From contig CM037588.1 of NCBI GenBank assembly GCA_021018995.1, positions 152,043,725-152,107,724 on the forward strand: a stretch of 64,000 nt of DNA, in the 5' to 3' direction. Shown here one piece after another: positions 1-12,095 of the stretch. Below the pieces are notes generated by a model. It worked only from the letters and a program-made list of their open reading frames with translations. It had not been told where the DNA came from and ran no database searches. The translations under genes and the position numbers were made by a program. Source of the stretch: Chloranthus sessilifolius (taxonomy: Eukaryota; Streptophyta; Magnoliopsida; Chloranthales; Chloranthaceae). Numbering within the stretch: the stretch's first letter is position 1; the number at the start of each line of letters is the position of its first letter.

Positions 1-960
1 GTATTGGGCCTTTTGTTGATTGTTTATGTATTCAACAAATAGGCAACAACTTAAAAATTCTTTTTTCTCCCGCAAACTAAATTCACATTCATTAGAAAAT
101 ATTATATCTCCTTTATTGCAACATTCTAAGAGTGAATGTTCGACTAACATGACCCTCATTCCTTCAAGTGCTGACTCGACGTCGAACTCGTCGGTCAAGT
201 TGGGAAGATCAGCTTTCAACGGTTCTGTAATGGTGTCATTTTTCTCCTCTCTCGACTCAATTTGATTCTCAATTTCCTCCTCGACATAAGTATCGTTCCA
301 TTCCATTTTTTCTTCTTCTCACACTTGCACTACCTCAATGCTCGTTGTGTCACTCTCAAGCATAGTAACCAATTGGTCCCGCTCATATTTCTGAACGAAA
401 TCAGAAGGGTCCTCTTGAAGATGTTCTTCATTTCAATCTGTATCAATAAGGGATTCCTCTATTTCATCTTCAATTTGCAAGTGCTTGGTCACCTCACTAA
501 GTTGAGATTGTAACCTAGAAATTCTGAGTTGTGGTGTGCACAAAACTTTTTAAATATTCTAAGAAGAAATTTGGGCTGGTTCATATGGTTAATGTCTTGA
601 AAGTATTGAGTTTGCTGTGAAAACTCATAAGAAAAGTTGTTAGAGTAAGAATTTTGATCATCGTTAGGCATCATATTACACATTGGAGATTGATTAAACC
701 CACAGATGTCATTGGGTTGACTCTGCCAGCAACTTTGATAAGAATAAGGCATCATATCATACATTGGAGGTTGATTAAACCCCACATGTTATTAGGTTGA
801 CTCTGTCAGTCATGAGTGCTGTAAACAGGATTATAGTGGACTTGTTCAGGGTAATAATTTGGATTGTTCAAGGGACACAGGTGTAACTTACATTGAGTTT
901 TCACAATATGATTTTGGATTGAATCCATGCATTGACATTATTTACTGATAGCACCAAAAT
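1..960 (-). pseudogene. gag-like fragment of retrotransposon A
   Basis: The minus strand carries a mostly open frame with a few stops. From 785 down to about 600 the peptide is rich in N, Q, P, M and Y and contains two imperfect 25-residue repeats, each built around QSQPN...GFNQ.PM..MMP. Further left (about 500 to 1) it becomes acidic and E/D-rich. The position just downstream of the primer site and leader is where gag lies, but I see no zinc knuckle or pol motif, so gag is inferred from position and composition. Stops near 460 and 320 break the frame. It may come from a non-autonomous element that carries only a gag-like gene. Confidence 0.5.
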
Positions 961-1860
961 ATATTATTATTATTATTTTTATTTTTTATTTTTTATTTTA
1001 TTTATTTATTTATTTCAAATTTAAATTTCAAATTTTTTTTTTTCAAATTTCAAATTTTATTTTATTTTTTAATTTTTTTCAAATTGTTTTTAATTTTTTT
1101 TTTTAAATTTCAAATTTAAAAAAAAAATAAATTAAATTAAATTAAATTTTTTATTTTTTTATTTTAATTTGAAATTCAAAATTAAATTCAAATTCAAATT
1201 CAAATTCAAATTCAAATTCAAATTTAAAATTTAAATTTAAATTCAAATTTAAAATTTAAATTTAAAATTCAAATCCTAAAAAGGCAATAAACTAAAAGAA
1301 ACCTACAAATCCTAAAAATCTTACAAAGGCAATGACCTAAAAGGCAATAAACTAAAATTTAAATCCTAAAAACGTAATGAACTACAAAGGCAATAAACTA
1401 AAAGAAACTTACAAATCCTAAAAATCCTACAAATAAACTAAAATAATATAATTTAAAAGAATCCTATAAATCCTACAAACCCTAAAAATTCTACAAATCC
1501 TGAAAGACAATAAACTAAAAGGCAATAAACTAAAAGGAACCTACAAATCCTAAAAATCCTACATAAGAAAAGAAATGAATAAAAGAAAATCTTACCAATC
1601 CTAAAGATCCTAAAAAATCTTTTAAAATCGTAAAATAGAAATCCTAAAAACCCTACCATTCCTAAAAAAAAATCCTACAAATAAAAAATTTTAAAAATTT
1701 CAAACAATTTCAAAATTCAAAATTCAAAATTTCAAATTTTAAATTTCAAAATGTAAAATTTTAAATTTTAAAATTTTATTTATTTTATTTTATTTTATTT
1801 TTAATAAGTAGAAATATTGATTTAAATCTAAGAAAATTCTTAAAATTAACTATCTATTTC
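961..1860. repeat. AT-rich simple-sequence leader
   Basis: About 900 bases of low-complexity A/T sequence. It holds runs based on AAATTC and AAATTT (961-1270 and 1690-1800) and a degenerate tandem unit close to CCTACAAATCCTAAAAAT between about 1275 and 1680. No gene is seen. It lies between the gag-like frame and the primer site, so it is the leader of retrotransposon A. Confidence 0.75.
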
Positions 1861-1888
1861 CTAAATTTTTTAGATTTTTCATATCCAA

Positions 1889-1906
1889 TTCTCGGCAGCG
1901 GCGCCA
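1889..1906 (-). other. Primer binding site, tRNA-Asp type
   Basis: On the minus strand the sequence TGGCGCCGCTGCCGAGAA begins six bases inside the LTR. It closely matches TGGCGCCGTTGCCGGGGA, the primer site used by many plant Athila and related Ty3/gypsy elements and usually assigned to tRNA-Asp. It fixes the orientation of the element. Confidence 0.85.
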
Positions 1907-1912
1907 AAAACT

Positions 1913-3163
1913 TGTTGTGCTATTTTTAATGTGCTTTAAAATCACAAGCGCACGAATCAGATTGTAATCAAAAGAATAACCCTAAATTAAGCACAATATT
2001 CAAACTAGCTTACTGATTTTCGAGAGTTTGATAAGAATAAAAATTAAGCAATAAAATAAAATTAAAAATAAGATAATGAAAATGAAGATTGGGATGATAA
2101 ATTCTCCCATCATTGGATTATTATCTACAAAATACAGATTTAACGGTTGAGATACAATATCATCACAAGATGCAACTCACGTAAATATTGAACTCAATCA
2201 ATAATTTATGAAAAATAAATTATTAAATCCATAAAATTAGATCTAAAGTATGACCTTCCTATTATCGTAAAGGAAATGAAACAAAACATTTATCGTAAAA
2301 GAGACTTCTAATGACGATAATTTAATGTCGTAAAATAGGGCAAAACATCTACCGTAAAAGAGAGACACCTAATGGCGATGAATTAATGCTACAAATATTA
2401 TTAATAAAGAACTATAAGTAGATTCCTTATTGCAGATCCGAGATCATGGAAGTGGAACTAGCACCCATATCTTAGATGGTAATCGAAAATTTACTAATTC
2501 GGTAAGAGCAATTAAACATTAAAACTTCAAACATCTAATACACAATACATCCCAACTATCAATCTATATTTTATAAATGAATACCTCGGATGGGATTCAT
2601 TAGATCCCCATCCTCAAAAAGATTTAGCTACTCATACTTGAAATTAAACAACAACACAAAAGCATAAATTAAAAATTACGTTAAAATACCGTAAGGAGCT
2701 TCAACAAAATCCATAAAAGCTTTAATCTAACCCGGTACAATCCTTCTTCAAATGCAGAATTAAACTAATCTAAGACCTAAAATTAGAAAATAGAAAGAAC
2801 AATTCTTGAAAAATAAAAGGAAAAAAAATTAAAAGAAACTAAAAATACTAAGGAAAATAAAAGGCTCCCCAAAGGGAAAGACCCCTCAAACTAATTCTCA
2901 AATTTGCTTAAATAAGTCCTCAGCTCCAGATATGAAATTCAAATTCAAAATTCAAATTCAAATTAAAGTTCAGGGCTCAACAGTCCATTTGCTCCAGTGC
3001 TCTAGTATGAGTCAGTTTTATGCTCTTCTATACTTCTAATTACATCCAATGACCAGATTTTTCTGAAACACTAAAAACCTTACAAATCTGTCAACTAGCC
3101 TTCATCAGATAGCTAAATGTAGGCTTTAGGGTATGAAATATCATCATATTTCACCACTCATCA
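1913..3163 (-). repeat. 5' LTR of retrotransposon A
   Basis: A 1251-bp LTR that on the plus strand starts TGTTGTGC and ends CACTCATCA. The left edge is fixed by the adjacent primer site. The right edge is set by the CTCATCA terminus shared with the LTRs of the 50518-62257 element, and by the start of a different sequence at 3164. No second copy is in the window, so the exact right end is less certain. Confidence 0.75.
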
Positions 3164-3533
3164 CCTTGAATGATGTTCTCAACTCCACTGATGCTTCTCG
3201 AAAGTGATACAAGGGCCTCCACGGTTAGTGGATGAGCGATCGAAATTCTCGCGAGGACGCTTTACTTGAGTAGATTCGTGACTTGAAGCGCTAGCTGAGC
3301 CGATAACTTAGACACATACTTTTTGCATAGATCAAATACCACGAGGAAGGGGTATAAAACAAACCCCCGAAAAAAAAAAAATTTGGTTACATATATTTTT
3401 GGTCTTTTGGTTTCTTTTTCACACTGTAAAGGTAAACAGCAAGGCGCAACACCGATTACCTTTTTGTGATATGGTCCTAATAAAGTATAGAAATGAAATG
3501 AAAAAAGGAAATCTTTTTGGTATATACATTTTT

Positions 3534-3535
<2 letters not shown>

Positions 3536-3580
<45 letters not shown>
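3536..3580. repeat. (TA)n microsatellite
   Basis: About 45 bases of pure TA repeat inside the Tat 3' UTR. It generates spurious Tyr-Ile reading frames on both strands. Confidence 0.95.
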
Positions 3581-3585
<5 letters not shown>

Positions 3586-3852
3586 TGATACCTTAAACGT
3601 AACAGGAGGTAGCGGGTTCCATTTTGAGAATAGTCAAACCCATTTACGCGGTTTAGTCTGAGTGAGGCCCAGATTTTTACTAAGGTCAGAGCGTCCATCC
3701 CTTTGGATTGAGTTAACCTTTTATCCTTACCTCTAGTCATGCGTTTGACGGTACAGTCTAAAGATGCACTTGATCAGGACCCGATTTAAGCTAACATGAG
3801 CGGCCCAATTGGCGACCAAATAACCCGATAGTGTAACCAAATGAGTAACTGA

Positions 3853-3853
<1 letters not shown>

Positions 3854-3884
<31 letters not shown>
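3854..3884. repeat. (TA)n microsatellite
   Basis: About 31 bases of TA repeat followed by a T-rich tract, inside the Tat 3' UTR. Confidence 0.95.
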
Positions 3885-3892
<8 letters not shown>

Positions 3893-5960
3893 TTTTCTTC
3901 TTCTTTTTTTCTTTTAACCTTTTTGCCCACTTCACCCAAGATGAGTTTTCACTATGTCCATAGGTTTTTATTTTTTTATTTTTTTTACTTTTTTTACCCA
4001 TGCACACTTTCAAATTTTCACCTGGTCGGCACAAGCTTGCTCTTTTACCCGTGGTGCCCCTGTGGGTTTTCACCACGTCTATTTTGCTTTGAGCATGTAG
4101 AATTTTTCTTTATTAATATTTTTTTTTCAATGGGGGCTGGACAAAGTTTCTTTTGTTGTCTCTCAGCTTGCCTTGTGCTGACTCAACAGATATTGTGGCT
4201 GCTTGTAGACCTTAAAGAGGGCTTTCTCCAAGGATGAATCGTGGCCATGGGCTGACAGGGATAGGTTAGGAATTATGAGGGTACTCTTAGGTTCAGAGGT
4301 CCTTTTGATCGAATTCTTGATGTCATGATTCACCTCTTCCTTGGGAGATCTTTCCTATACATGTCCCATGATTTTTCTATCTCTTCTTTATATTTTGTTC
4401 TTTTCGCTTTCTTTTTTAAACATCCTATTTTTAGGATTTTATTTTTCAATTTTTTTAAGATTTTGATGATAACTCTTTCGCTTTTCGCTTTGGGAGTTTC
4501 TCTCTTTTCCTCTTTATTTTTTGTTTTGTTTTTTTTCTTTGGTATATACACATTTTTCTTTTTTAGGGAGGAGGTATGAAAGAAAGGCTATGACTCAAAT
4601 TGAGTAGCAAAGGATATGGTTATTTAGGGACACTTTTTGGCTAATTGACTTTGAAATGATGACCGCTTTTATTGTGCCCTTAAGCAGTTACGTATCCATT
4701 TTCATCAGTACTTACCTTCCCGTGGGAGATTAGGAGTAGAATCGGCGTACGTATCCACTGTTGATCAGTTCAGGAAAGTGATCTTCATCCATTGTGGCGA
4801 GCCAGAGTGCGTATCCAGGAAGCACTTCTCTGATAACATATGGCCCTTTCCAATTAGCCTTGAATTTTCCTCTCGAATTGGCGTAGAGAGAGGGAAAATT
4901 CTTCTTGAGTACTATATCACCCACTTTCAATGCTCAAATCCGTACACACTTGTTGTAAGCACGCGTAATTCTTCCTTGATAGACCTGGGTGTGACACAAG
5001 GCTTGGAGTCTCCTCTCATCGATCAGGCTCAACTGTTCGAAATGGGATCTCTCTCTTTTGGCCTATGATTGATTGGACTCTATGAGGATACTGAGTAAAT
5101 GTGAGAGCCCGGATTTCGGCACCTCAAAACCTGTGCCATCAATACAACTCTTGAGGTCGTACCCTAAACTTCACATAGAACACTTGGTACATCCACGCCA
5201 AAGCAGGAAAGCAAATCACATCTAACTAATCAAATAGATCCACATAAGCAATTGATATTAATTTATATTCAAGATAATTCTACCCACAAAAGACGGTTCA
5301 ATCCTCATGCCAATTACATGAATAAAAGAACCGAATCGAACCATCAGTTAACACGTCAAAAGTCACCTAGGGATGATTCGCCAAAAAGAATAAGTATCAT
5401 CGAATTAACATACTACAAAATATAATTTGGCCGGACATACCAAGTCTTAAAATACTTTTCTTAAAACTATCAAGGTGCCATAGCGCACGTCTATTAAAAG
5501 AAATCCTCTGAAGGGGGCTCCGACTCCTCCAAAGGCACGTAGTCCAAGTCCTCTAAGTTTTGGTCATCGATGTCCTCAGCTATCTCTGAACCTGTGACGT
5601 ATAGTCGAAGTGTGAGCTACATCATAGCTCAATAAGGAAAACAAATAGCATGTATATTTTCTGACATCACACATATATTTCATGACACATTTCAAAACAT
5701 GGAAACCAAGTCTAAAGTAATTATTATGACCAAAGAGGCTAGCTGATGCATGGTTTCGAATCACATTTCTCATGGTTAAACGGAACACACTCTTATACGC
5801 ACACACTTAAAGAGATCACTTAAATAATTGCTCGAGTGATATAGCATCGAGTTCCCCGATGGAAGTACCCACCATCGTCATTCATATGAATCATTTCACA
5901 ATGCCCAAGTCCCTTTGCAAGAGGTGACCTGTGCCGAACGAAGTATTTCCACTGTTGAGA

Positions 5961-6060
5961 ATGGATATCCCGCTGTACCGGTACACAATTCGTACGGATA
6001 TTTCGCCATACCGATCATGGATATCCCGCCGTGTCGATCACGGATATCCCGCCGTGTCGG
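5961..6060 (+). repeat. Tandem GGATATYYCGCC units in the solo LTR
   Basis: Four imperfect units of about 28 bases, each containing GGATATCCCGCCGT or a close variant (5963, 5996, 6019 and 6042). A shorter related motif, 'gggatatccgtg', is present in the chromovirus LTRs near 29535 and 39835. Confidence 0.75.
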
Positions 6061-6584
6061 TTGGGTATTCACAATTAAACCTTAAATCCAATGTGTAAGA
6101 TTACACATAGTTTATCACCGTAAGAATCAAGGTTGTCACATGTCCACACATACTTCACTTCATCACTATTGGTGCCACACACTCACATATTTCACATGCC
6201 CCACAATTTAGGATTTAGAACTCACACACATGGCACATGCACACACACACAATTTCCTCTTAGTGATCACATTGTCTAATATGGCATGTTTAAACTACTC
6301 AATTGAATTCATACTAATTGAAGATAAAAGTCAGAAAACACGTGCATTTCTATCACATCACTACACACATGCTAGTTGAAAGTAAATACGCATACTGCGG
6401 AGTTTTCCCTACTTCGAATAGAGTCACACGGGGATTAAAAAATAGCATCAAGAGCGCACTCACACAACTCCTCACATTATGCCTACAATCAAAGATATTT
6501 AAAAACACCCTATAAGAACGCCTAAAAGAACAAAGGACATATTCTACTGCAGAATTCAGAGGAAAAGAACAAGGTGAAGTACCC

Positions 6585-6835
6585 TGTTCCTCGCGCGAGC
6601 GAGCCCCGAGACTCGGGCGCAAGCAAAAATTGGTCAAAACCTCACGCGACCGAACTGACATTCAGTTGTCTAACGAGTGTCGCGCGACGCCTCGCTCAAG
6701 CGAAACCTTCTTACCTTCCAGTCCTCGCGCAAGCAAGACACAACATTCTCACAGCTCTTCCTAAATTCTCGCGAGGATGTTCAAGTCATTTCTTTGAGGC
6801 TCGCGCGAGTGAGCCTTTAAGCTCGTGCGCACAAG
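6585..6835. repeat. Reiterated CTCGCGCRAGYRAG patch in the solo LTR
   Basis: About eight interspersed, partly palindromic CpG-rich motifs (for example CTCGCGCGAGCGAG at 6590, CTCGCGCAAGCAAG at 6724, CTCGCGCGAGTGAG at 6800) in an otherwise AT-rich LTR. They are not strictly tandem, and the spacers between them differ. Confidence 0.7.
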
Positions 6836-8397
6836 GAGTAGAGACATTTTAGATATGAGTTTTTCCCAAACTCGATCCTCACCAAATCTTAACTATTTTA
6901 AACCCGATTTCTTAAGAGACATTAAATGCTATATTTACAACTTCAATAGCATTAACTCCTTACCTTTAATGCCTTGAATGCTCTTTGGATTTGGTCTTTC
7001 TTCCTTGAACAAATCAAGGTCTCAACGACCTAGATCCTCTTCACGGCTTCCCCTTTAAGCTCACGGATCCACACGAGATCATCTGAATCGTGTAGTTCGA
7101 ATCTCTATGCACAATCACGCCACTTCACTTAACTTCTATTAGATCTACTCACCTAGATCTCACAATCTTTTTATCTTTCTCTACAAACCCCTCCTTTCTT
7201 TCTCCTCTCTTTCTCTCTCTCTCTCTCTCTTTCTCAACAACTCAAATGACCTCAAAATGAAGCCCACGTGTGAGACCCCTCTCCCTTATCTCCACTAGTT
7301 GAGTTTGTCAACTTGTAAAACACCAACACCCCAAATAGGTGTTAGATATCTCTAACACTCTAATGTGTTAGACACATATACCTAAGGTGTGAAACTTGTG
7401 CATGGGTTCCCTTGTGAACCACATACACCCATACACATTCGCACGCACACCTGACCTACACGGTTAACGAAAATTGGGGGTTATTATAGTAAAGGTACCT
7501 CAACCTCAACTGGTAGCATAACCTCAGTTTCACACATAAGGGAAAACGGTGTTGCCCCTGTAGCAGTACAGATCGACGTTCGGTAATTCCATAGTACGAA
7601 GGATAGCATTTCACTCCAATCTCGGTATGTGATGACCATCTTCTCAAGGATTCAGACTACCATTTTATTAGTTGTCTCCATGGCTCCATTGGTTTGTGAT
7701 CGATATAGTGATAAACGATGATGTTTGATTTTTTACTGCTCACATAAGGCTCTGATGCGCTTGTTTGCGAAGTTGGTATTGTTGTCCATAATGATGTCCT
7801 TGGGCATGCTGAATCGACACACGATATTGTTCTTGATGAATTTTTTGACATGATTGGTCATTATGTTTGTATAGGATGCTATCTCTACCCATTTATTGAA
7901 GTACTCGATGGCAACAGGGATGAACTAATGCTCATTAGAAGCTTTTGGATTGACCTTTCCAATGACGTCGAGGCCTTAGGTGGAAAACGGCCATGCCGTG
8001 GTCATGCTGTAGAGATCTATGGTTGGAGCATGTATTAGACTGGAGTGTTCTTGGCATTTGTAGCACTTTTGAACGTGCTTGTAACAGTCGGTTTCTATGG
8101 TAGTCCAAAAATATCCTTATCGTAGGATCTTTTTAGCGAGCATATGGCCGTTGACGTGGGCCCCGCATACTCTTTCATGGACCTCTTTCACAACGTTTGC
8201 TACCTCTCTTTCTATTAGGCACCTTAGCAGGATATTGTTATATGACCGCTAGAAAAGGAAATCACCACAAATGACATAATTTGATGTTAATCGTTGGATG
8301 GTCCGTCTTGGACGTGCCCTCAGGGAAAGCTCATGTTTCGAGAAAGTCCTTGATATTTGAGAACCATGGAAGCTCATCATCTGGATTTATGGATCCC

Positions 8398-8856
8398 TCA
8401 ATCTAGAGGCAGAAAGCAAGCTCGCTTCTCTATTTGATCATGATCAGTTTCATCTAGTGCATCCACAAAACGATTTCTCGCTCGTGGGACATAGGAAAAA
8501 GTAATATCGTCAAAGCATGCTATCAAATATTCGAGGTGCTCATAGTATGGGATTAGCTTTTCATCTTTCATCTTCCAATCTCCGTTGGTTTGGCATATGA
8601 TCAATTGTGAGTCGCCAAACACCCTGAGAGGAGTTACGTTCAAGTCGAGAGTTGCTTGTAGGCCGACTACGCAGGCTTCATACTTGGTGTTGTTGTTGGT
8701 GCAGAAGAAAGTGAGTTTGATGGAGACTGGTATGTGGGACCCTTTTGGAGATATTAAAACAATGCTGACTCCTTGACCTTCAACATTTGATGCCCCATCG
8801 AAGTGCATTACCCAAGACTCTTTTGTCTCTTCTGTGTCATCTTCTATTATGAACAA
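8398..8856 (-). pseudogene. Archaeal-type RNase H (aRNH) of the Tat element
   Basis: An open frame of 152 codons. It starts MFIIEDDTEETKESW and carries MHFDGASNVEGQG, the first catalytic Asp of an RNase HI fold. It continues with TKYEACVVGLQ (the Glu) and VFGDSQLIICQ (the second Asp), and ends with FSYVPRARNRFVDALD (the Asp near the C-terminus). All four acidic residues seem present. This additional RNase H between the ordinary RNase H and integrase is the hallmark of the Tat lineage. It is the best preserved domain of this element, but it is not in frame with the RT segment at 10141. Confidence 0.85.
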
Positions 8857-8934
8857 GATGTCTTCATCAGGGAACTCGATTCTCAGAGGCTTGTAGTTAG
8901 GTAAGGGATTATCAGCTAAATGATCGGCAAGTGC

Positions 8935-10141
8935 TTATCCCTTAATTGACTTCTGGGTGACATACGTGATGTCCAATTCTGATAGAAGTAGTTGCCAGCG
9001 TGCAGTTCGGCCAGTGAGAGCCGGCTTTTCGAATAAGTACTTCAAAGGATCCATTCTCGCTAGAAGGAGAATCACTTGAGATAGCAAGTAGTGTCGAATC
9101 CTCTTGTAACCCATACGAGAGCCAAGCATGCTTTCTCCAGATGAAAATAGTGTGTCTCATAATCAGTAAACTTTTACTCAGATAGTAAATGGCTTACTCT
9201 TTTCTTTCGATTTCATCGTGTTTCCCTAGGACACATCCCATCGAGAAATGTGTCGTTGAGAGGTACATTAGGAGTGGTCTCCCTAGTACCGATGGTACTA
9301 AAACAAGCAGGTTGAGAAGATAACTCTTGATCTTATCGAATGCTACTTGACAATCATCATTCCATTTAGTGGGTGAATCCTTCCTCAGTAACTTAAAGAT
9401 CGGCGTACAGATAGGAGTTAACTGTGCAATGAAACGACTGATGTACTAGATTCTACTCAAGAATCCTCTAACCTCCCTCTCAGTAGATAGCAGAGGCATT
9501 TCGATGATGGCTTTTACTTTTATCGAATCAACTTCGATGCCCCTTCAGCTGATAATGCAACCAATTATCTTTCCCTACATGACATCGAATGCGCATTTCT
9601 AAGGATTCAAATATAATCTGTACTTTCTCAGTCTTTCAAACAGTTTATGAAGGTTTATCAGGTGATCACCTCTCTCCTGTGACTTGGCGATCATGTCAAC
9701 GTACACCTCAATTTTTCTATGCATCATGTCATGGAACAGTGCTGTTATCGCCCTTTGATATGTTACCCCGACATTCTTTAACCCAAATGACATGACTCGG
9801 TAGCAGCTGGTGCCCCATGGAGTGACGAACGCTGTCTTTTCTTGGTCGGCCTCTATCATTTTGATTTGATTGTAATCGGAGAAATCGTCCATGAATGAGA
9901 GCATCCCATGCCTGGCGGTATTATCGATCAAGATATCGATGTGTGGTAAAGGGAAGTTGTCTTTCAGGCTCGCTTTGCTAAGATTTCTAAAATCGATGCA
10001 CATGTGAACCTTTCCATCTTTCTTTGCTATCGGTACAATATTGGCTAACCATTGCGAGTATTTGGAGACCATGAGGAAACCGACATTAGATTGCTTGATG
10101 ACTTCGCCCTTCACTTTTAACATCCATTCGGCCGGAGACAC
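8935..10141 (-). pseudogene. Reverse transcriptase and RNase H of the Tat element
   Basis: From 10141 downward the RT reads VPIAKKDGKVHMCIDFRNL, NFPLPHID, FMDDFSDYNQIKM and FVTPWGTSCYRVMSFGLKN. The catalytic YVDD box is reduced to YVD followed directly by MIAKS, so one catalytic Asp codon is missing. The connection domain (about 9560-9300) has VRGFLSRI and FIAQLTPIC. RNase H follows with THFSMGCVLGKHDE and ends LLSELDITYVTQKSIKG at 8935. In-frame stops at FLSRI*YIS and KE*AIYYLS each fit a Gln codon changed by C to T. The gene is inactive. Confidence 0.92.
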
Positions 10142-11559
10142 TTCAACTTTTGCTTGACAGGCTTGACATCTAGATATAGCAGTAACTCATGCTCGACCAG
10201 ATTGGTGTCTAAATCAAGCATATTCTTATATGACCAAGCAAAGATGTCTTGGTATGCTCGAAGGACGTCAATCATACCTTTTCTTTCCTCGGAAGACAGT
10301 GATGTTCTGATCTTAGTGATTTTAGGATCCTCCTCAGTCCCTAGATTGACGTCCTCAGTCTCTTTAATGATTGGAGTAGGGTTATTCTTGAAATCAGTGT
10401 ATTACTTAAAGAGCTCTTTGGGAGGCTCCTCTGCTAGGACCTCCTCACCCAGATCCATGACTCCTACCTCTCCTTGTATCTCTACAAGAAAGAGGTCAAT
10501 TTCATGTCGAATGGACTCTTCATTTAAGGCATCAATTTCCTTTTCCTCAGGAATCTTAAAAGATATTTTTTATTTTATTTTATATTTTTTCTATTTTTTT
10601 AGGATTTTCTTTTTCTTCGGAGATGTGCCTTTGGCAAGGCAGATCTTTATACAACATGGCATTGCTTGCCAAGGTTTAATCTCAATTTTCATAGGTTGTT
10701 TTTTTTTTAAGCGGGTGCATAATTTTCGGCCACTAGACGCCTCCAGAGTTAAGGGCATTGAAACCCAATTCCTTACCTGGCACGTTGTGCCCTTACCTGA
10801 TCTTCTGGGGGGAGCTGATTGAGACGACTTTTAAGGGTCAGTCTCCAACATGTTTGCCATAAGCTCGTCTTGCACTTGGTCCTCAAATGTTAATACAAGC
10901 TTGGGGTGGTTTAAAATAGGTGGCGGTGTAGGCAGGGGTACCTCCACTCAAAGAGTGATAAGGAGGTAAGGTCTATTTCAATTTTGGGGGAATGATTTGG
11001 GAGTTGGTTTCATGGACAACTGCTCTTTTGTGAGGGGTTAGTTGAGTTGTCCCATTTTGGTCAATCTTGATGACCTCTGTACTAATGAAGGTGCTCTTGA
11101 TGTGAGGTCGTGGGCATGGTTCGTCCTCCAGATCTCCTCTGGCTTTGGCGACAGTAGTGGCCCGAGACTTTTCCTTGACTTCTTGAATTTCTTCTTCAGT
11201 GAGCTTGTATCCTAGCCCGAATTTTATCTGTTGACTAGCCTTTGCTCTGATTGAGCCTCTTCTGCCTTGTAAGTGAGGGCCCAATCCCTTGCCCTTTTAG
11301 TTACCCCATTTTTGGAGCATTGCTACTACCCAATCATTCCTCCTCCAGTCTTTGTGATGACCATTTCGAGGGGCTCTAGTGTGACTGTTGATACATCATA
11401 TTGGAAACTGTGGAGATCCATATCCCTAGTTGTGTGTGACACATCCATCATTTTAAGATTTTCTATGTTGTGTGCTGATCTTTCGCCTTCTTCTCACCCC
11501 TCACCAGGGATTGCTATAACCTTCTCCTCTGAGATGAGCTTGAGTTTCTAGTATAGGGT
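10142..11559 (-). pseudogene. Protease-to-RT linker of the Tat element
   Basis: The minus strand between protease and RT. The readable part (11284-10973) starts MGPHLQGRRG and continues FGLGYKLTEEEIQEVKEKS, a glycine-rich stretch usual in this linker of Tat polyproteins. An acidic stretch lies at about 10550-10300, and 10560-10700 is T-rich on the plus strand and out of frame. Nothing catalytic is expected here. Confidence 0.6.
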
Positions 11560-11599
11560 TGAAGGCACTGCCCCAATTTCATGCAACCATGGGTGTCCC

Positions 11600-12038
11600 A
11601 ACAAAAAATTGAATGTGGATTTGATGTCCATGACTTGGAAAGTAATAAAGAAGGTCATTGGCCCAATAATGAGCTCAAGATCGTTCTCCTATTACTTCCC
11701 TCCTTGTGTTATCAAACCCTCGGGCTCCTGTCTTGGCCGACCGAAACATGGATGGATCGACCCTATTTTGATTGCTATTCTCAGTGGGCACACATTTAAA
11801 GCTAACCCATTGTCGATCAAGGTATTACTAAATTCTCAATTTTTGCTGTGATATTGAGGGATATGGAATGGTTTCCCCTTTCAATTGGGAGATTGGCGTC
11901 GGAGAATGAGATGGCATTGGGAGTCAACACTTGTCCAATCATTTGTCCCACCTCATCTGGGGACACTTTATCGAATACATGGGCGTCTTTCAGTGCCACC
12001 ATTAGAGCTTTGAAGTGCGGTGGAGATATCATTAACAA
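11600..12038 (-). pseudogene. Aspartic protease of the Tat element
   Basis: The minus-strand frame 12038-11817 reads MLMISPPHFKALMVALKDA, GQMIGQVL and FSDANLPIERGNHSISLNIT. After a frame change the active-site region LIDNGLALNVCPLR is read near 11815-11775. Tat proteases have DNGSALN at this place, so the active-site Asp is kept but the reading frame is not. Confidence 0.8.
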
Positions 12039-12095
12039 GTCCCAGATTGTAATGTGGGTCGGGGTTCTCCTTAACTGTGTTTCTAATGCATACTC

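Larger units (their letters stand above)
1..3163 (-). mobile_element. LTR retrotransposon A, 5' part, minus strand (Ty3/gypsy-type)
   Basis: Reading the minus strand, an LTR (3163 to 1913) is followed by a tRNA-Asp-type primer site, a long AT-rich leader and a gag-like reading frame that leaves the window at base 1. The LTR end is similar to that of the Athila-like element at 50518-62257: both contain a 'cttcatcagatagctaa'-like stretch shortly before a terminal CTCATCA. The two are therefore probably related families. The second LTR and TSD are outside the window, so completeness cannot be judged. It abuts the Tat element at 3164 and probably inserted into it. The orientation is certain; the lineage (Athila-like or a non-autonomous relative) is inferred. 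Confidence 0.8.
3164..4729 (-). other. 3' untranslated region of the Tat element
   Basis: No coding potential beyond short spurious frames. It follows the integrase stop at 4730 and contains two (TA)n tracts and T-rich stretches (4335-4560). Motifs such as ACGTATCC repeated at 4690, 4748 and 4809 continue from the integrase tail. The LTR expected beyond this UTR is not found. Confidence 0.6.
5100..7488 (+). mobile_element. Solo LTR inserted in the Tat integrase
   Basis: A 2389-bp sequence starting TGTGAGAGCCCGG and ending TTATTATA, flanked by the 5-bp direct repeat GTAAA (5095-5099 and 7489-7493). It has no primer site, polypurine tract or coding sequence, and integrase reading resumes on both sides, so it is a solo LTR left by LTR-LTR recombination. 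The terminal dinucleotide is TA rather than CA, consistent with one transition. The start TGTGAGAGCCCGG and the internal 'gtgtgagctacatcatagctcaataag' resemble LTRs of chromovirus (Tekay/Del) elements, but the lineage is inferred. CT-rich tract at 7190-7235. Confidence 0.88.
4730..8230 (-). pseudogene. Tat integrase, split by a solo LTR
   Basis: Minus-strand integrase. From 8225 to about 8050 an HHCC zinc-binding domain is readable: EVHERVCGAH, then AKKILR and CYKCQEHS. The catalytic core follows (8020-7494) with DVIGK, IMDNNTNF and NGAMETTNK, which supply the D, D and E of the DDE triad. The frame is then interrupted by the 2389-bp solo LTR at 5100-7488. It resumes at 5099 and ends at 4730 with the C-terminal domain (GDIVLKKN, then RGKFKANWKGPYVIREVL), a typical Tat integrase tail. 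Several stops and frameshifts lie in the zinc and core regions. The joint function, insertion of cDNA into the genome, is certainly lost. Confidence 0.88.

Noticed and set aside
3399..4076. Overlapping frames on both strands with Tyr-Ile and Lys runs
   Set aside because: They arise from (TA)n and poly(T) tracts in an untranslated region. No domain, no start context.
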